Below are positions 1-6,920 of a DNA stretch of 27,444 nt, piece by piece. Both the position numbers and the translations under genes were made by a program. Position 1 is the first letter of the stretch. Each line of letters starts with the position of its first letter. The DNA is from an uncultured Treponema sp. (GTDB lineage: Bacteria > Spirochaetota > Spirochaetia > Treponematales > Treponemataceae), in the NCBI GenBank assembly GCA_905372235.1, contig CAJPOF010000028.1, positions 1-27,444 of the forward strand. The letters run 5' to 3'. Below the pieces are notes generated by a model. The model was not told the DNA's origin. It saw only the letters and a program-made list of their open reading frames with translations, and did no database searches.

Positions 1-339
1 CGGGTGGGCGGGCGCAAGCCTGTATTCGGGAACTACGGTTCTTGAGTAAGCCTTGTTCGCAAGCATTGACGTAAAATTTCTGTACGAAGCTCTTGAGCCT
101 CCTACAAAGCATCCGCCGTGTATGTAAAAAAGAATTCTTTTTGAGGCGTGAATTTCAGGAATCAGAAAGTCGCAGGTTATGCCGCCGAATGTTCGCTCCT
201 GTTTTTCCGTATGGCTTGGAAGAAACACGGTTCTGAACTCTTCTTCGATTTTTCTGCGGAACATATTCACGTCAGTTTTTGCGTTGTAAGAAAGAACTTT
301 GAGTTTTTTGACCGCCGCCTTTCGTTTCTGATTTGACAT
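1..339 (-). CDS. Alpha/beta hydrolase (HSL / esterase type), N-terminal part only
   Basis: The reverse strand is open from an ATG at 339-337 to the window edge, giving the first 113 residues of a longer protein. Residues 69-80 read ILFYIHGGCFVG. This carries the His-Gly-Gly oxyanion-hole motif (H74-G75-G76) of hormone-sensitive-lipase-like hydrolases. Residues 104-113 (PEYRLAPAHP) match the family's conserved Y-R-L-A-P-x-H-P segment. The catalytic Ser, Asp and His lie further on, outside the window. The family hydrolyses small esters or acylated substrates; the substrate here cannot be told. No signal peptide is visible (N-terminus MSNQKRKAAVKK), so it is probably cytoplasmic. It is transcribed divergently from metA. 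A -10 box (TATACT on the minus strand) ends 7 nt before the ATG and no Shine-Dalgarno sequence is present, suggesting a leaderless message. Confidence 0.85.
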   Translation of the reverse strand, partial: MSNQKRKAAVKKLKVLSYNAKTDVNMFRRKIEEEFRTVFLPSHTEKQERTFGGITCDFLIPEIHASKRILFYIHGGCFVGGSRASYRNFTSMLANKAYSRTVVPEYRLAPAHP

Positions 340-385
340 GTCTCAGAGTATAGCAAATCAGACTTTTCTTTGCTATATTTACCCT
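340..385. promoter_or_regulatory. Overlapping divergent promoters in a 9-bp inverted repeat
   Basis: TATAGCAAA (349-357) and TTTGCTATA (369-377) are perfect inverted copies separated by 11 bp. Each arm carries a -10 box: TATATT at 374-379 for metA, six bases before its ATG, and TATACT (minus strand, 352-347) for the hydrolase, seven bases before its ATG. At 17-bp spacing each promoter's -35 position falls on the other's -10 box, so polymerase should be able to occupy only one at a time. The dyad could also be an operator. The -10 assignments are by eye and neither -35 is canonical. Confidence 0.6.
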
Positions 386-1300
386 ATGCCGATAAAAATC
401 AGAGCGGATTTGCCCGCCGCATCAACATTGCAGAATGAGCACGTTTTTGTGATTACGGAAAATCGCGCGCAGACTCAGGATATAAGACCGCTCAAAGTTG
501 CTATAGTGAACCTGATGCCTACAAAAGAGACTACGGAAACTCAAATCCTTCGCCTTCTTGCAAACAGTCCTCTTCAGGTTGAAATTTCCCTTGTCCGCAT
601 GGAAAACCACGACTACAAAAACACAAGAATGGAATATCTTGAAAAATTCTATATTCCGTCAAGCGAGATTTTTAGGCATCGTTACGATGGAATGGTGATA
701 ACGGGCGCTCCGGTGGAACATATTCCGTTCGAGCAGGTTGATTACTGGAAAGAACTCTGCGAGATAATGGATTACGCAAAGGAAAACGTTTTTTCCACGC
801 TCTATCTTTGCTGGGGGGCGTTCGCCGGTCTTTACCATCTTTACGGAGTTCCAAAAGAGCCTGTTGACAACAAACTTTTCGGGGTCTTTATGAACTACAG
901 GACTTCTGGAAGCCAGAACGAACCGCTGATGCGTGGATTTGACGATGTGTTTCCGATTCCGCAGTCAAGGCATACTACAATCTTGGAAAAAGACGTGCTT
1001 ATGCACGAGGAACTGAAAATACTTGCAAAATCCCCCGATGCAGGCGTTACATTGGTAAAATCCTCCACAAACCGCGAGATTTTTATGACGGGGCATTTGG
1101 AATACGACACGGAAACGCTTGCAAACGAATATTGGCGAGACAAGCAGAAGGGCTTGAACATAAATCTTCCGAGAAACTATTTTCCGAACAGCAATCCGTC
1201 GCTTCAGCCTGCGTCTTACTGGAGAAGTACGGCGCATCTGCTTTTTTCCAACTGGCTGAACTATTACGTATACCAAGAAACGCCGTATAATTTCGCCTAA
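386..1300 (+). CDS. metA: Homoserine O-acyltransferase MetA, probably acetyl-CoA-using
   Basis: This 304-residue protein matches the MetA family from end to end. It starts MPIKIRADLPA and ends near NWLNYYVYQETPYNFA. It activates homoserine by O-acylation, the first committed step of methionine synthesis, in the cytoplasm. The nucleophile is C142 in LYLCWGA, and H237 and E239 lie in GHLEYD. Residue 111 is Glu (TGAPVE). In characterised MetA enzymes Glu here goes with acetyl-CoA and Gly with succinyl-CoA, so I infer an O-acetyltransferase despite the common name homoserine O-succinyltransferase. An in-frame ATG at 338 would add 16 unrelated residues and lies upstream of the predicted transcript start. 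ATG 386 gives the family N-terminus. There is no Shine-Dalgarno and the -10 box ends six bases upstream, so the mRNA may be leaderless. The next gene starts one base after the stop. Confidence 0.95.
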   Translation: MPIKIRADLPAASTLQNEHVFVITENRAQTQDIRPLKVAIVNLMPTKETTETQILRLLANSPLQVEISLVRMENHDYKNTRMEYLEKFYIPSSEIFRHRYDGMVITGAPVEHIPFEQVDYWKELCEIMDYAKENVFSTLYLCWGAFAGLYHLYGVPKEPVDNKLFGVFMNYRTSGSQNEPLMRGFDDVFPIPQSRHTTILEKDVLMHEELKILAKSPDAGVTLVKSSTNREIFMTGHLEYDTETLANEYWRDKQKGLNINLPRNYFPNSNPSLQPASYWRSTAHLLFSNWLNYYVYQETPYNFA

Positions 1301-1301
1301 A

Positions 1302-1706
1302 ATGGAACTGCTTTTTGGCTCTGCCGCTGTTGTTGTGATAATTCTTGCGCTGCTTTATTTCAGAAGGCTTATTGTTTCTTCAGCGGCCCAAAAAAAATCG
1401 GAAAACCCCGGCGTAAAAGGTTTTGTGAATTGTCCTTTGTGCGAAAGTCCGCTTCTTCCCGGACAGAACATCATCTCGAAAGTTTTTGGAAAGGCGGGAA
1501 AAGCGGACGACCAATTGTGCTACGTGTACGGTTGTCCAAACTGCTATCCTTTTGCAAAACCCGGAATCGTGCGCAGGTGTCCCGTGTGCCATAAAAAAGT
1601 CCTGCAGGACGGATTCCTTGTTTCAAGACTTTTCAATAAGACTAAAAGCGGAAAGCCACATGTAATCGTGAACGGCTGCGGAAACTGTAACCGCCACGGA
1701 ATGTAA
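1302..1706 (+). CDS. Membrane-anchored protein with two tandem zinc ribbons
   Basis: This is a 134-residue protein I do not recognise by name. Residues 1-20 form a hydrophobic helix (MELLFGSAAVVVIILALLYF) followed by RR, a likely single membrane anchor with the rest in the cytoplasm. The remainder holds two homologous modules: C44-P-L-C47 ... C78-P-N-C81 and C93-P-V-C96 ... C126-G-N-C129. Both share a central L-x2-G-x4-S-[KR]-x-F stretch and a GCxNC ending. Each module can bind one zinc through four cysteines. The start is one base after the metA stop with no clear ribosome binding site, so translation is probably coupled to metA. Function is unknown, and the tie to methionine synthesis rests on position alone. 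Confidence 0.8.
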   Translation: MELLFGSAAVVVIILALLYFRRLIVSSAAQKKSENPGVKGFVNCPLCESPLLPGQNIISKVFGKAGKADDQLCYVYGCPNCYPFAKPGIVRRCPVCHKKVLQDGFLVSRLFNKTKSGKPHVIVNGCGNCNRHGM

Positions 1707-1979
1707 GAAAAATTCTCAAGGAAAAATCGGAATCCGGGAAGGGCTTCAGCCTGAACGCACACGCTGTGGTTTTGGAAAATCTTGGAATTTTTGTTTCTGT
1801 TTGCGTTTTTTCTTGGGAGAGAGAAATTCTTTTTATAAAATGCGTTAGGCTATGTAGCACCGCCGCAGGCGTTCCGTAGCGCAAGCGTAGGAATGGAGCG
1901 ATAGCGGAAGTGCGGAACAGCCGACGGCGTAACCTTGTGTTACGCCGGAACGCCCTTAGAAAAAAAATCATAAAAAAGA
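1707..1979. other. Intergenic region after the zinc-ribbon gene
   Basis: No convincing ORF or terminator is seen. The first 150 bases are AT-rich. TTGCGTTTTTTCTTGG at 1801-1816 recurs exactly at 3971-3986, in the other long gap on this side of the window. The second half is a GC-rich island with inverted repeats (separate entry). The groEL promoter follows. Confidence 0.6.
1868..1954. repeat. GC-rich intergenic element with nested inverted repeats
   Basis: The outer arms GGCGTTCCG (1868-1876) and CGGAACGCC (1946-1954) are perfectly complementary. Inside, GGCGTAAC (1926-1933) and GTTACGCC (1939-1946) form an 8-bp stem with a 5-nt loop; the two stems share base 1946. Composition is far richer in G+C than the flanks. 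The part at 1862-1907 resembles 19196-19246 (shared blocks CAGGCGT, GTAGC, AAGC, AGGA, ATGG, GCGATA, GGA in the same order), suggesting a dispersed repeat family. No coding content was seen. Confidence 0.5.
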
Positions 1980-2008
1980 TTGTCATTATCTTCTTTTTTT
2001 ACTATCTT
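1980..2008 (+). promoter_or_regulatory. groEL promoter (sigma-70 type)
   Basis: TTGTCA (1980-1985), a 17-bp spacer and TATCTT (2003-2008) predict a start near 2015 and a leader of about 54 nt. A short dyad CCCG-N7-CGGG (2024-2038) lies just downstream of the predicted start. The CIRCE/HrcA operator was looked for and not found. The ribosome binding site is AAGAGG at 2053-2058. Confidence 0.6.
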
Positions 2009-2068
2009 AAACAATAATCGATACCCGTAGAAATCGGGAACTTATAGTTTGTAAGAGGTATATTGAAA

Positions 2069-3691
2069 ATGGCTAGACAGTTGTTATTCAACGAAGATGC
2101 CAGAAAAAAGTTGCTTTCTGGTGTGGAACAGATTTCAAAGGCTGTGAAGGTTACTCTTGGTCCTTGCGGACGCATGGTCATGCTGGACAAGAAGTATGGT
2201 TCTCCGACTATAACAAAGGACGGCGTTTCCGTTGCAAAGGATATTGAACTTCAGGATCCGTTCGAGAACATGGGAGCTCAGTTTGTGCGTGAGGTCGCCT
2301 CTAAGACCAACGACGATGCGGGCGACGGAACGACTACGGCTACGGTGCTTGCATATGCGCTTGTCCGAGAGGGGCTAAAATCCGTGGCTGCCGGCATGAC
2401 ACCAATAGAGGTGAAGCGTGGAATGGAAAAAGCTGTTGCCCTTTCTGTCGCAGAGGTAAAGAAAAACTCAAAGCCGGTAAAGGACGCTGCCGACATAAAG
2501 AACATCGCTACAATTTCTGCAAACAACGATACCGAGATAGGCGTTTTGATTGCGGATGCCATCGAGAAGGTCGGAAAGGACGGAGTTATAACTGTGGAGG
2601 AATCCAAGAACATGGATACCACGGTTTCTACTGTAGAAGGAATGCAGTTTGACAGGGGATATATCTCCTCATATTTTGTTTCCGACAGGGAGCGAATGGT
2701 GGCAGAATTCTCGGATGCAAACGTTCTTTTGTATGACAAGAAAATTTCTTCGATGAAGGATTTACTTCCAATTCTTGAAAAGGTTGCCAACGCAGGCGAG
2801 TCGCTTGTGATTATCTGCGAGGACGTTGAGGGCGAGGCTCTTACGACCTTGGTGCTTAACACCATCCGGGGAACAATCAAGGTTTGCGCAGTTAAGGCGC
2901 CTGGTTTCGGAGACAGACGAAAGGATATGCTCCAGGACATCGCAATTCTTACAGGTGCGACTGTCGTTTCCGAAGAGGTTGGACTGAAACTTGATTCTTG
3001 CGATGAATCCGTGCTTGGTCACGCAAAATCCATAAAGATTGACAAGGACAATACAACTGTCGTAGGTGGCGCAGGTGAAAAGAAGGCGATTTCCGACAGG
3101 ATTTCTGAAATCAAGGTTCAAATCGAAAAATCTACTTCTTCATACGACAAAGAGCAGCTTCAGAAGCGACTTGCGAAACTTGCAGGCGGAGTGGCTGTGA
3201 TAAATGTTGGCGCAACAACCGAAACCGAAATGAAGGAGAAGAAATTCCGTGTGGAAGATACGATTGCCGCTACTCGCGCCGCCCTTGAGGAAGGCGTTGT
3301 GGCTGGAGGCGGTCTTGCGCTCATAGAAGCCGCGAAGGTTCTTGAGAACATTCCTGAGGAGCTTTCCGAAGACGAAAAGGTCGGTTTCAAGATTGTTCGC
3401 CGTGCGCTCGAAGAGCCTATCCGACAGATTGCGGACAACGCAGGTATTGACGGTGCGGTTATCGCGGAACGTGCCAAGAATGAAAAGAAGGGAATCGGAT
3501 TCAATGCATACACAAGAGAATGGGTGAACATGATTGATTCCGGAATCATAGACCCTGCCAAGGTTACGACTTCCGCTTTGAGGAATGCGGCTTCAATTGC
3601 CTGCACCCTTCTTACTACGGAATGTGCGATAACGGATATTCCTGAACCGAAGCCGGCTGCCTCTTCTCCTGATATGGGAATGGGCTATTAG
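2069..3691 (+). CDS. groEL: Chaperonin GroEL (Hsp60)
   Basis: A full-length 540-residue GroEL. The family forms double heptameric rings in the cytoplasm that enclose and refold proteins with ATP and the GroES lid. The nucleotide-binding motif GDGTTT is at residues 85-90, and the conserved TITKDGVSVAKDIE segment (47-60) and the AAVEEG-like segment (AALEEGVVAGGG, near 400) are present. The P-loop-like region reads TLGPCGRMV where TLGPKGRNV is usual. The C-terminal tail is short (PDMGMGY), not a long GGM repeat. ATG 2069 is chosen because AAGAGG lies ten bases upstream and MARQLLF is a normal GroEL start; a TTG at 2063 would sit only four bases from it. The gene stands alone with its own promoter and terminator. 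Its partner groES is about 15 kb away on the other strand. Confidence 0.98.
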   Translation: MARQLLFNEDARKKLLSGVEQISKAVKVTLGPCGRMVMLDKKYGSPTITKDGVSVAKDIELQDPFENMGAQFVREVASKTNDDAGDGTTTATVLAYALVREGLKSVAAGMTPIEVKRGMEKAVALSVAEVKKNSKPVKDAADIKNIATISANNDTEIGVLIADAIEKVGKDGVITVEESKNMDTTVSTVEGMQFDRGYISSYFVSDRERMVAEFSDANVLLYDKKISSMKDLLPILEKVANAGESLVIICEDVEGEALTTLVLNTIRGTIKVCAVKAPGFGDRRKDMLQDIAILTGATVVSEEVGLKLDSCDESVLGHAKSIKIDKDNTTVVGGAGEKKAISDRISEIKVQIEKSTSSYDKEQLQKRLAKLAGGVAVINVGATTETEMKEKKFRVEDTIAATRAALEEGVVAGGGLALIEAAKVLENIPEELSEDEKVGFKIVRRALEEPIRQIADNAGIDGAVIAERAKNEKKGIGFNAYTREWVNMIDSGIIDPAKVTTSALRNAASIACTLLTTECAITDIPEPKPAASSPDMGMGY

Positions 3692-3730
3692 AAAATCCTT
3701 AAAAATCGGGATTATTAAAATCCAAAAAGA

Positions 3731-3778
3731 GGGCTGTCCTTTTGTGAAGTTTTATAGCTTCCGGGGCAGCCTTTTTTT
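3731..3778 (+). terminator. Rho-independent terminator of groEL
   Basis: GGCTGTCC (3732-3739) pairs with GGGCAGCC (3764-3771), eight base pairs with one G-U, followed by seven T (3772-3778). A smaller GAAG/CTTC stem lies within the loop. It sits 40 bases after the groEL stop. Confidence 0.85.
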
Positions 3779-4157
3779 GCGGATTGGGTTTTCTGCGATT
3801 TTTGATTCCGAATAAAAACGGCTTCCTAGAAAGTCGGGAGAATACGAATGTGAAAAACATTCTTCGTAAATCAGAAAACTTTCGAAAATAAAAAATTGCG
3901 ACATTCAACTGAAGTTGCATATTTCAAAAATCTGGCTTCGGCTCTTTAATTTATGTTTTCTTTATAAAAATTGCGTTTTTTCTTGGAAAATCCTTTTTTC
4001 GGATTTCAATGCGATGTTTTGTTTTTCGTTAGAAATCGTTCCATCGGATTTAAATCCGGCTAAAACTTGAGATTAAGACTTTTTTCACCGTATTTTTTTA
4101 GTTCTGTGCTATATTATCCTATAAAAGTTAGATTTTTTTTTGCAGCGGGGATTCGTG
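3779..4157. other. AT-rich region upstream of addB, with promoter and palindrome
   Basis: No gene is seen. A 14-bp perfect palindrome CGGATTTAAATCCG lies at 4045-4058, about 50 bp upstream of a -10 box TATATT at 4110-4115. The -35 is not recognisable. CAACT-GA-AGTTG (3906-3917) is a smaller dyad, and AAATCC-N7-GGATTT near 3988-4006 a weak hairpin. The predicted transcript starts near 4122 and has a 36-nt leader with a GCGGGG ribosome binding site before ATG 4158. Confidence 0.5.
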
Positions 4158-6911
4158 ATGGAAAATCTTATCGAAAAGGTTCTTCTTGAAAACATAAAAG
4201 AGCAAAATGTCGTTTTTGTGTTTCCAACCCAGATTTCCGCTGAACTTTGGGCGGACAGAATTATTTTTAAAAGCGACGTGTCCTCCGTTGCGATGGAACG
4301 TTTTGTGGCTTGGGACGATTTTAAAGGCGACTCCATAAAAAGTTCTCAGCCTGAAAAAAAATCCGTTCCGTCGACAATGAGGCGTTTTTTTGCGGCAAAA
4401 CTGATTTCAGAGAACGGTGAAAAACCGTTTCTAAAGGACATAATCACAAAGGAGCACGCAAAAGAGGCTTCCGGTTTTGAAAAATGGATAGCCGCTCTTT
4501 TACCCGCCCTTTCAATGTGGAAAAAGTTTTTTTCCGCTTCCGGAATGAAGCCGGATGCCGAGGACGAAGACCTTTCGGAAATCTACAGGCGTTACAGTTC
4601 TTTTCTTGATTCGTACGGACTTTTTGACCCTGCGTGGGAAACTCCGCCGTTCCGTTCCAACGGTCGAAAATTCGTAATATTTTTCCCTGAAATTCTTAGC
4701 GACTGGTTCGAGTACGAAAAACTTCTTTCTTCTTCTCCCGACATAAAAATTGTGTCTCTTCCTGAAAAGTCTGTAGACGACGGCGGAAATGTCTATACTT
4801 TTTCGGATTCAAGGGCGGAAATCAAGACTGCGGCACGATACATAAGGTCTCTTCACGAAAACGACGGAATCGGCTGGACTGATATTGCCGTCAGCGTTCT
4901 CGACATGGAAAGCTACGGGAGTTACGTCGAAAGGGAGTTTTCGTTGTTCGAGATTCCGTGCGTGATGCGTTATGCAAGGGCTTTGGGGGCGACTTCTTCC
5001 GGGAATCTTTTTTCGAAAATTTTGGAATGCTATTCTTCGGATTTTTCATATGAAAGCGTAAAAAATCTTCTTTTGAACACGGAACTTCCGTGGAAAGACA
5101 GGGACGGCATTCTTCAGCTTGTGGATTTTGGGCAAAAAAACAGCTGTATATGCGCTTTTGTTTCCGACGGTAAAAAAATCGATGTTTGGGAAGAATCTTT
5201 TGCCCGCTCGTTCGGAGAGGAACGGGCGTTAAGCGTCTACAGAATGTTAAAATCCTCGGTGAAAGGCATGGTGAAGGCGGAAAGTTTTTCTAAGATTCGG
5301 GAAAATTATTTTAAATTCAGGGAATATTTTTTTGACATGGAAAAATGCCCTGAAAAATCAAACAGAATAATAAGCCGCTGCATTTCGGAGTTGGGTTCTT
5401 TAATCGACCTTGAAAGAGATTTTCCGGAATGCAATGTGCCGTCTCCGTATTCGTTTTTTGTAAGTTTTTTGAACGACAAAAACTATCTTGAGCAGACGGA
5501 AAAAAACGGCGTGCAGGTGCTTCCGTACAGACTTTCGGAGACGGCTCCTTTTAGAGCGCAGATTGTGCTTGACGCAAGCCAGTCTTCGCTTTCGGTTGTG
5601 TATAAAAAACTTTCTTTTTTGCGCGAGGACAAGCGGCTTTTGCTTTTGGGCAAGGAAGATTTGAATGTAACTGAAAAATTCATATCGCTTTACAGGATGA
5701 ACTCACTTGGAAAAGAGGCGTATTTTTCAACCGGAAAGAAGACTTTTTCAGGTTATGCCCAGCCTGTAAGTTCTCTTAAAGAAATTCCTTTTTTTGAATC
5801 GGAGAAGCCTTTCCTTAAAATTGAAAAGGATTTTTACAAGGAAGAAAAAGACTGGTATCGGGACGGAAAAACTTTTCCTTCAGCTGTAACTTCAGTCTCA
5901 AAAATCGGGAATGAAGCCTGGATAAAAAATCATCTTGGCGCAAAAAATAATCGCATTACAGACGAAACTCGCATTGTTTTAAGCGAGGCAATCCAAAGAA
6001 GATACAAAAAAAACGAAAAAGTAATGATTTCTTCCACGGAACTGAATAAATTCTTTTCATGCCCAAGGAACGCCCTTTTGCGGAGCGTCGTAAAAATCAA
6101 GGAGCAGGAAAACGAAGCTGAACTTGTAAACAAGTATGATGCCGGAAACATAAACCACAAAGTCATGGAATTGTATTTTTCAGCTTTAAAAAACGAAAAT
6201 CTTTCCGTTCGTTCCGAAGGGGATTTTCTTTCCGAACGCTACACAGAAATCCTTAAAAAAAGCGTGGATTTGGCTTTGGAAGCCGAGGCAAAAAAACTAA
6301 ACTATCTTGCAGAAAAAGTCGTTCTTTCTTCAAAAGATTCGATTTTTCAAAAAATGGCGGATATCATAAGAAAATTCTCAAAGCGTTTTGAAGGCTATTC
6401 CGTGGATTCCGTTGAAAAAGATTTTGTTTTTGAAATGGAAGATTTTACGCTGTCCGGAAGAATAGACTGTATTCTTCGTGCACCTGTGAGCCGTGACTAT
6501 CTTGTCATTGACTACAAGACGAACAAACTTCCCGAAACTGTTTTATGGGAAGAAAAGAGCGACGGAACTCCTTCTAAAATCCCGGATTTTCAGATGCCCG
6601 TATATTTTTATCTTTTGCGGAATCAAAATCCGCCGATTGATGTCCGGAACGGATGTTTTTACAAACTTTCCGACGGCAGTTTGAAGGTTGTCGCCGGAGA
6701 CCTTCCTGTGTTCGAAAATGTAAAAAATCTTGTGGGATTTGACAATTTTTCCCCGACCATGCAGAAATTCGAGGAATGTCTAAAAATTTTTTCTGATTCG
6801 GTGAACAACGGCGTTTTTTCAGCGGAAGGATTCGGATTTGACTGGAACACCTGCGTAAAATGCAGATTCAGGGGAATATGCAGAAAAACGTTCAATGTGG
6901 GAAAGGCTTAG
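4158..6911 (+). CDS. addB: AddB/RexB-like subunit: iron-sulphur PD-(D/E)XK nuclease
   Basis: A 917-residue protein read as the B subunit of an AddAB/RexAB helicase-nuclease, which resects double-strand breaks to load RecA. The C-terminal nuclease has D770 in GRID and D785-Y-K787 in VIDYKTNK, the PD-(D/E)XK metal and catalytic residues. C635 (FFSCPR) with C899, C902 and C908 (Cx2Cx5C) give the four-cysteine iron-sulphur cluster that clamps the nuclease in AddB. The N-terminal part (VVFVFPTQISAELW) corresponds to the inactive helicase-like region; no Walker A motif is visible. It is shorter than B. subtilis AddB (about 1,166 residues). ATG 4158 follows GCGGGG by seven bases; a GTG at 4155 and a TTG at 4140 are in frame but less well placed. 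addA follows after nine bases, so the two are co-transcribed. RexB is an equally good name. Confidence 0.85.
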   Translation: MENLIEKVLLENIKEQNVVFVFPTQISAELWADRIIFKSDVSSVAMERFVAWDDFKGDSIKSSQPEKKSVPSTMRRFFAAKLISENGEKPFLKDIITKEHAKEASGFEKWIAALLPALSMWKKFFSASGMKPDAEDEDLSEIYRRYSSFLDSYGLFDPAWETPPFRSNGRKFVIFFPEILSDWFEYEKLLSSSPDIKIVSLPEKSVDDGGNVYTFSDSRAEIKTAARYIRSLHENDGIGWTDIAVSVLDMESYGSYVEREFSLFEIPCVMRYARALGATSSGNLFSKILECYSSDFSYESVKNLLLNTELPWKDRDGILQLVDFGQKNSCICAFVSDGKKIDVWEESFARSFGEERALSVYRMLKSSVKGMVKAESFSKIRENYFKFREYFFDMEKCPEKSNRIISRCISELGSLIDLERDFPECNVPSPYSFFVSFLNDKNYLEQTEKNGVQVLPYRLSETAPFRAQIVLDASQSSLSVVYKKLSFLREDKRLLLLGKEDLNVTEKFISLYRMNSLGKEAYFSTGKKTFSGYAQPVSSLKEIPFFESEKPFLKIEKDFYKEEKDWYRDGKTFPSAVTSVSKIGNEAWIKNHLGAKNNRITDETRIVLSEAIQRRYKKNEKVMISSTELNKFFSCPRNALLRSVVKIKEQENEAELVNKYDAGNINHKVMELYFSALKNENLSVRSEGDFLSERYTEILKKSVDLALEAEAKKLNYLAEKVVLSSKDSIFQKMADIIRKFSKRFEGYSVDSVEKDFVFEMEDFTLSGRIDCILRAPVSRDYLVIDYKTNKLPETVLWEEKSDGTPSKIPDFQMPVYFYLLRNQNPPIDVRNGCFYKLSDGSLKVVAGDLPVFENVKNLVGFDNFSPTMQKFEECLKIFSDSVNNGVFSAEGFGFDWNTCVKCRFRGICRKTFNVGKA

Positions 6912-6920
6912 GAAAACGGC

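Noticed and set aside
148..336. Plus-strand 62-codon ORF near the left edge
   Set aside because: It is antisense to the alpha/beta hydrolase, whose HGG and YRLAP motifs show the true coding strand.
338..385. Upstream in-frame ATG for metA
   Set aside because: Adds 16 residues foreign to MetA, lies before the predicted transcript start and shares its bases with the divergent hydrolase start codon.
1960..2068. CIRCE/HrcA operator upstream of groEL
   Set aside because: Searched for the TTAGCACTC / GAGTGCTAA halves here and upstream of groES; neither is present.
3699..3920. 73-codon minus-strand ORF after groEL
   Set aside because: It spans the groEL terminator and has no start signals.
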